Positions 21,879 to 23,060 of a stretch of 23,060 nt of DNA are shown in pieces. The notes under the pieces were generated by a model that worked only from the letters and a program-made list of their open reading frames with translations, was not told the DNA's origin and searched no databases. Where the stretch lies: positions 1 through 23,060 of the forward strand of contig JAWLEI010000046.1 of NCBI GenBank assembly GCA_041686195.1, given 5' to 3'. The translations under genes and the position numbers were made by a program. This DNA is from Desulfovermiculus sp041686195. Its GTDB lineage: Bacteria > Desulfobacterota > Desulfovibrionia > Desulfovibrionales > Desulfothermaceae. Position 1 is the first letter of the stretch. Each line of letters begins with the position of its first letter.

Positions 21879-21936
21879 GGTTCATCCGGAATAGGCTTTG
21901 AGGATTGACAATGGAACCGCTGTGGTCAGAAGATAG

Positions 21937-22353
21937 GATTTTCATGACGCTTTTGCAAGATTCTCAGAAACAATTAAGTATCAAGATGGTATCCCCTACC
22001 GATATAGGTCCCGCATGATGGATCTTCTGCGGATTCCCATTGAAGACAAGGTTGCCCTGCATTCAGGCACGGTTCTGCATGTGGTTGCAGTGCCCAAGAG
22101 TCGCACGATCTGGATGCGCAGTGCGGGGTACTCCGATTTTAGAAAGTCGAACTGAGCCCCCAAAAATCCTCTTGTGCGGCCTGAGTAGTTTGTCCGCAAG
22201 CGAAGGCAGCAAACCTTCAATGTGGTCAGGGTCTACGACAAGCTGTTGCGCATGCAGTTGGATGCACCTACCCGGGAACTTCGTCCTTCGGTGAACAAGC
22301 TTCTGGCCCAGGGCAAGATTGTGATCAAGAACAAGAAATATGTCTTGCCCTGA
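21937..22353 (+). pseudogene. Decayed gene of unknown function with two in-frame stops
   Basis: One reading frame from 21937 to the TGA at 22351 is protein-like except for a TGA at 22153-22155 and a TAG at 22186-22188. Before the first stop it reads like an ordered domain (RIPIEDKVALHSGTVLHVVA and VPKSRTIWM); after the second it resembles a winged-helix end (RVYDKLLRMQLDAPTRELRP and SVNKLLAQGKIVIKNKKYVL). The stops could be simple changes of Trp (TGG) and of Glu or Gln. The original start may be the ATG at 22015, preceded by AGG, or further upstream. I do not recognise the family. A minus-strand frame across the same bases looks like a shadow. It lies in the 610-bp gap between two intact genes. 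Confidence 0.6.
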
Positions 22354-22396
22354 GGATCTTTATAAGTCCAATCCAACATTTTTTTTGGGTCATGTA

Positions 22397-22424
22397 TTGA
22401 CATTTACTTCTGTGCAATTACAAT
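22397..22424 (+). promoter_or_regulatory. Promoter of the MucR-type gene with an overlapping AT palindrome
   Basis: TTGACA (22397-22402) is followed after 16 bases by TACAAT (22419-22424), close to consensus. A perfect 10-bp palindrome tacaattgta (22419-22428) overlaps the -10 box and could be an autoregulatory site, since MucR/Ros proteins bind AT-rich sequence (known for the family; the site is inference). Confidence 0.6.
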
Positions 22425-22488
22425 TGTACTCAATTTGTATTGAATGAGTGCATCAGAGCAGAAATGTCCAATCGCAAGGAGATGAATC

Positions 22489-22890
22489 ATGGAAGAATAT
22501 GTCCAGCAAGCCCTGGATATCGTCAAGGCCCAGGCCAGTGTACGGAACATGACCGAGGAAGAAATCACCTCCATGGTCCAGAGCCTGTCCCAGCAGCTTA
22601 AAGGCATTGTCGAGGGGAACGGTGCACAGGCTGAAGCGGAAAAGCCCCAGGAGCCGGCAGTGGACCCCAAGAAGGCCATCAGGGAAAAGGCAGTGGTCTG
22701 CCTGGAGTGCGGCAAGAAGTTCAAGGTCTTGTCCAAGAAGCACCTGGCCCAGCACAACCTGACCCCGGAAGAGTACAAGGAAAAATGGGGCTACAAAAAG
22801 AACCAGTCCCTGATCGCCAAAGAGCTGGCCCGGCAACGGAAGCAGAAGATGCAGGAGATGCAGTTGTGGAAACGTCGGAAAACTGCATAG
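22489..22890 (+). CDS. MucR/Ros-family zinc-finger transcriptional regulator
   Basis: A 133-residue DNA-binding protein. The single C2H2 zinc finger has ligands Cys71, Cys74, His85 and His89 (CLECGKKFKVLSKKHLAQH), followed by NLTPEEYKEKWGYKK (90-104), the diagnostic MucR block. The N-terminal helix (about 1-40) is the MucR oligomerisation region, and the C-terminus is highly basic. AAGGAG precedes the ATG by 8 bases. The gene has its own promoter and terminator and so stands alone. In alpha-proteobacteria these proteins act as global, H-NS-like regulators; related paralogues are common in Desulfovibrionales. Confidence 0.93.
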   Translation: MEEYVQQALDIVKAQASVRNMTEEEITSMVQSLSQQLKGIVEGNGAQAEAEKPQEPAVDPKKAIREKAVVCLECGKKFKVLSKKHLAQHNLTPEEYKEKWGYKKNQSLIAKELARQRKQKMQEMQLWKRRKTA

Positions 22891-22898
22891 TCTGTTTG

Positions 22899-22926
22899 GG
22901 CGGGGGCTTGACTGCCCCTGCCTTTT
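22899..22926 (+). terminator. Intrinsic terminator after the MucR-type gene
   Basis: Arms ggcgggggc (22899-22907) and gcccctgcc (22914-22922), with one G-T pair, enclose ttgact and are followed by tttt. It begins 9 bases after the stop codon. Confidence 0.85.
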
Positions 22927-22970
22927 ATTAAGTTTTGATCACATGCCCGCTCCATACCAGATTTCATCAC

Positions 22971-23060
22971 CTATGCCCGCCTAGGCTGGATAGTCCGCCC
23001 CCTGCACTTGTAGATGCTCACTGTTTCGGCCAGGACCAGCTCGTCCAGGTCGGCGTATTC
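22971..23060 (-). CDS. C-terminal fragment of an unidentified protein (runs off the window)
   Basis: On the minus strand the frame stays open from the right edge to a TAG at 22973-22971, giving 29 residues that end VSIYKCRGRTIQPRRA. The stretch before is acidic and Leu-rich (YADLDELVLAE). It is too short to assign. It converges on the MucR-type gene, whose terminator separates them. Confidence 0.5.
   Translation of the reverse strand, partial: EYADLDELVLAETVSIYKCRGRTIQPRRA

Noticed and set aside
20893..21894. Long plus-strand open frame of 333 codons
   Set aside because: It is antisense to the Na/Pi cotransporter gene, whose motifs are unmistakable; the product is biased in composition.
21996..22220. 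Minus-strand small gene across the decayed frame
   Set aside because: No ribosome-binding site, arginine/cysteine-rich shadow composition, and the plus frame looks far more protein-like.

Overview
The window looks like a chromosomal stretch of a moderately GC-rich, anaerobic Gram-negative bacterium, most likely a sulfate-reducer-type member of the Desulfobacterota (Desulfovibrionales or a relative). This rests on a TolC/RND efflux set (outer membrane present), a ferredoxin-type 2-oxoacid oxidoreductase with an NAD(P)H-type flavoprotein, class 1B dihydroorotate dehydrogenase (PyrK/PyrD), a ferritin-like di-iron protein, a cysteine-rich DUF6125-type protein and a MucR/Ros zinc-finger regulator. 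The taxonomic placement is inference; there is no rRNA marker here.

Layout, left to right. 1-3320 (minus strand): a TetR regulator followed by a TolC-like outer-membrane factor and a periplasmic adaptor that runs off the left edge. A sigma70-type promoter and a 20-bp inverted-repeat operator sit directly in front of the regulator, so this is probably a self-repressed efflux operon. 3322-4209 (minus): an EamA/DMT permease. 4298-5050 (plus): a cysteine-rich DUF6125-like protein. 5190-10213 (plus): an XRE-cupin regulator followed by a four-gene 2-oxoacid oxidoreductase operon (gamma; a GltD-like flavoprotein fused to a delta ferredoxin; alpha; beta), closed by an intrinsic terminator. Its subunit set resembles phenylglyoxylate:NAD+ oxidoreductase, with two subunits fused.

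10214-10585 holds no gene but is a mosaic of hairpins and dispersed repeats. 10586-13070 (minus): a membrane-anchored protein of unknown function, a single-domain ArsA/Get3-like ATPase, its small upstream partner, and a ferritin-like protein. 13236-14966 (minus): a CstA-type transporter. 14967-15314 is a second repeat-rich gap. 15315-18729 (minus): a recN-pyrK-pyrD operon, recN and pyrK sharing the bases ATGA. 18824-18873 is a perfect 50-bp palindrome, followed by tRNA-Ala(GGC) and its terminator. 19107-21878 (minus): an AEC-family permease and a Na/Pi-cotransporter with a PhoU-like tail. 21937-22353 is a decayed gene with two in-frame nonsense codons. 22489-22890 is a MucR-type regulator with its own promoter and terminator. 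A fragment of another minus-strand gene enters at the right edge.

The most notable things are the fused NAD(P)-linked 2-oxoacid oxidoreductase operon, and a set of short palindromic elements in intergenic gaps. Two of these elements are clearly present in two copies in this window: a ~68-bp unit at 10508-10575 and 16251-16317, and a 30-bp unit at 10297-10326 and 15113-15142. I saw no CRISPR array, insertion sequence, integrase, rRNA or replication origin.
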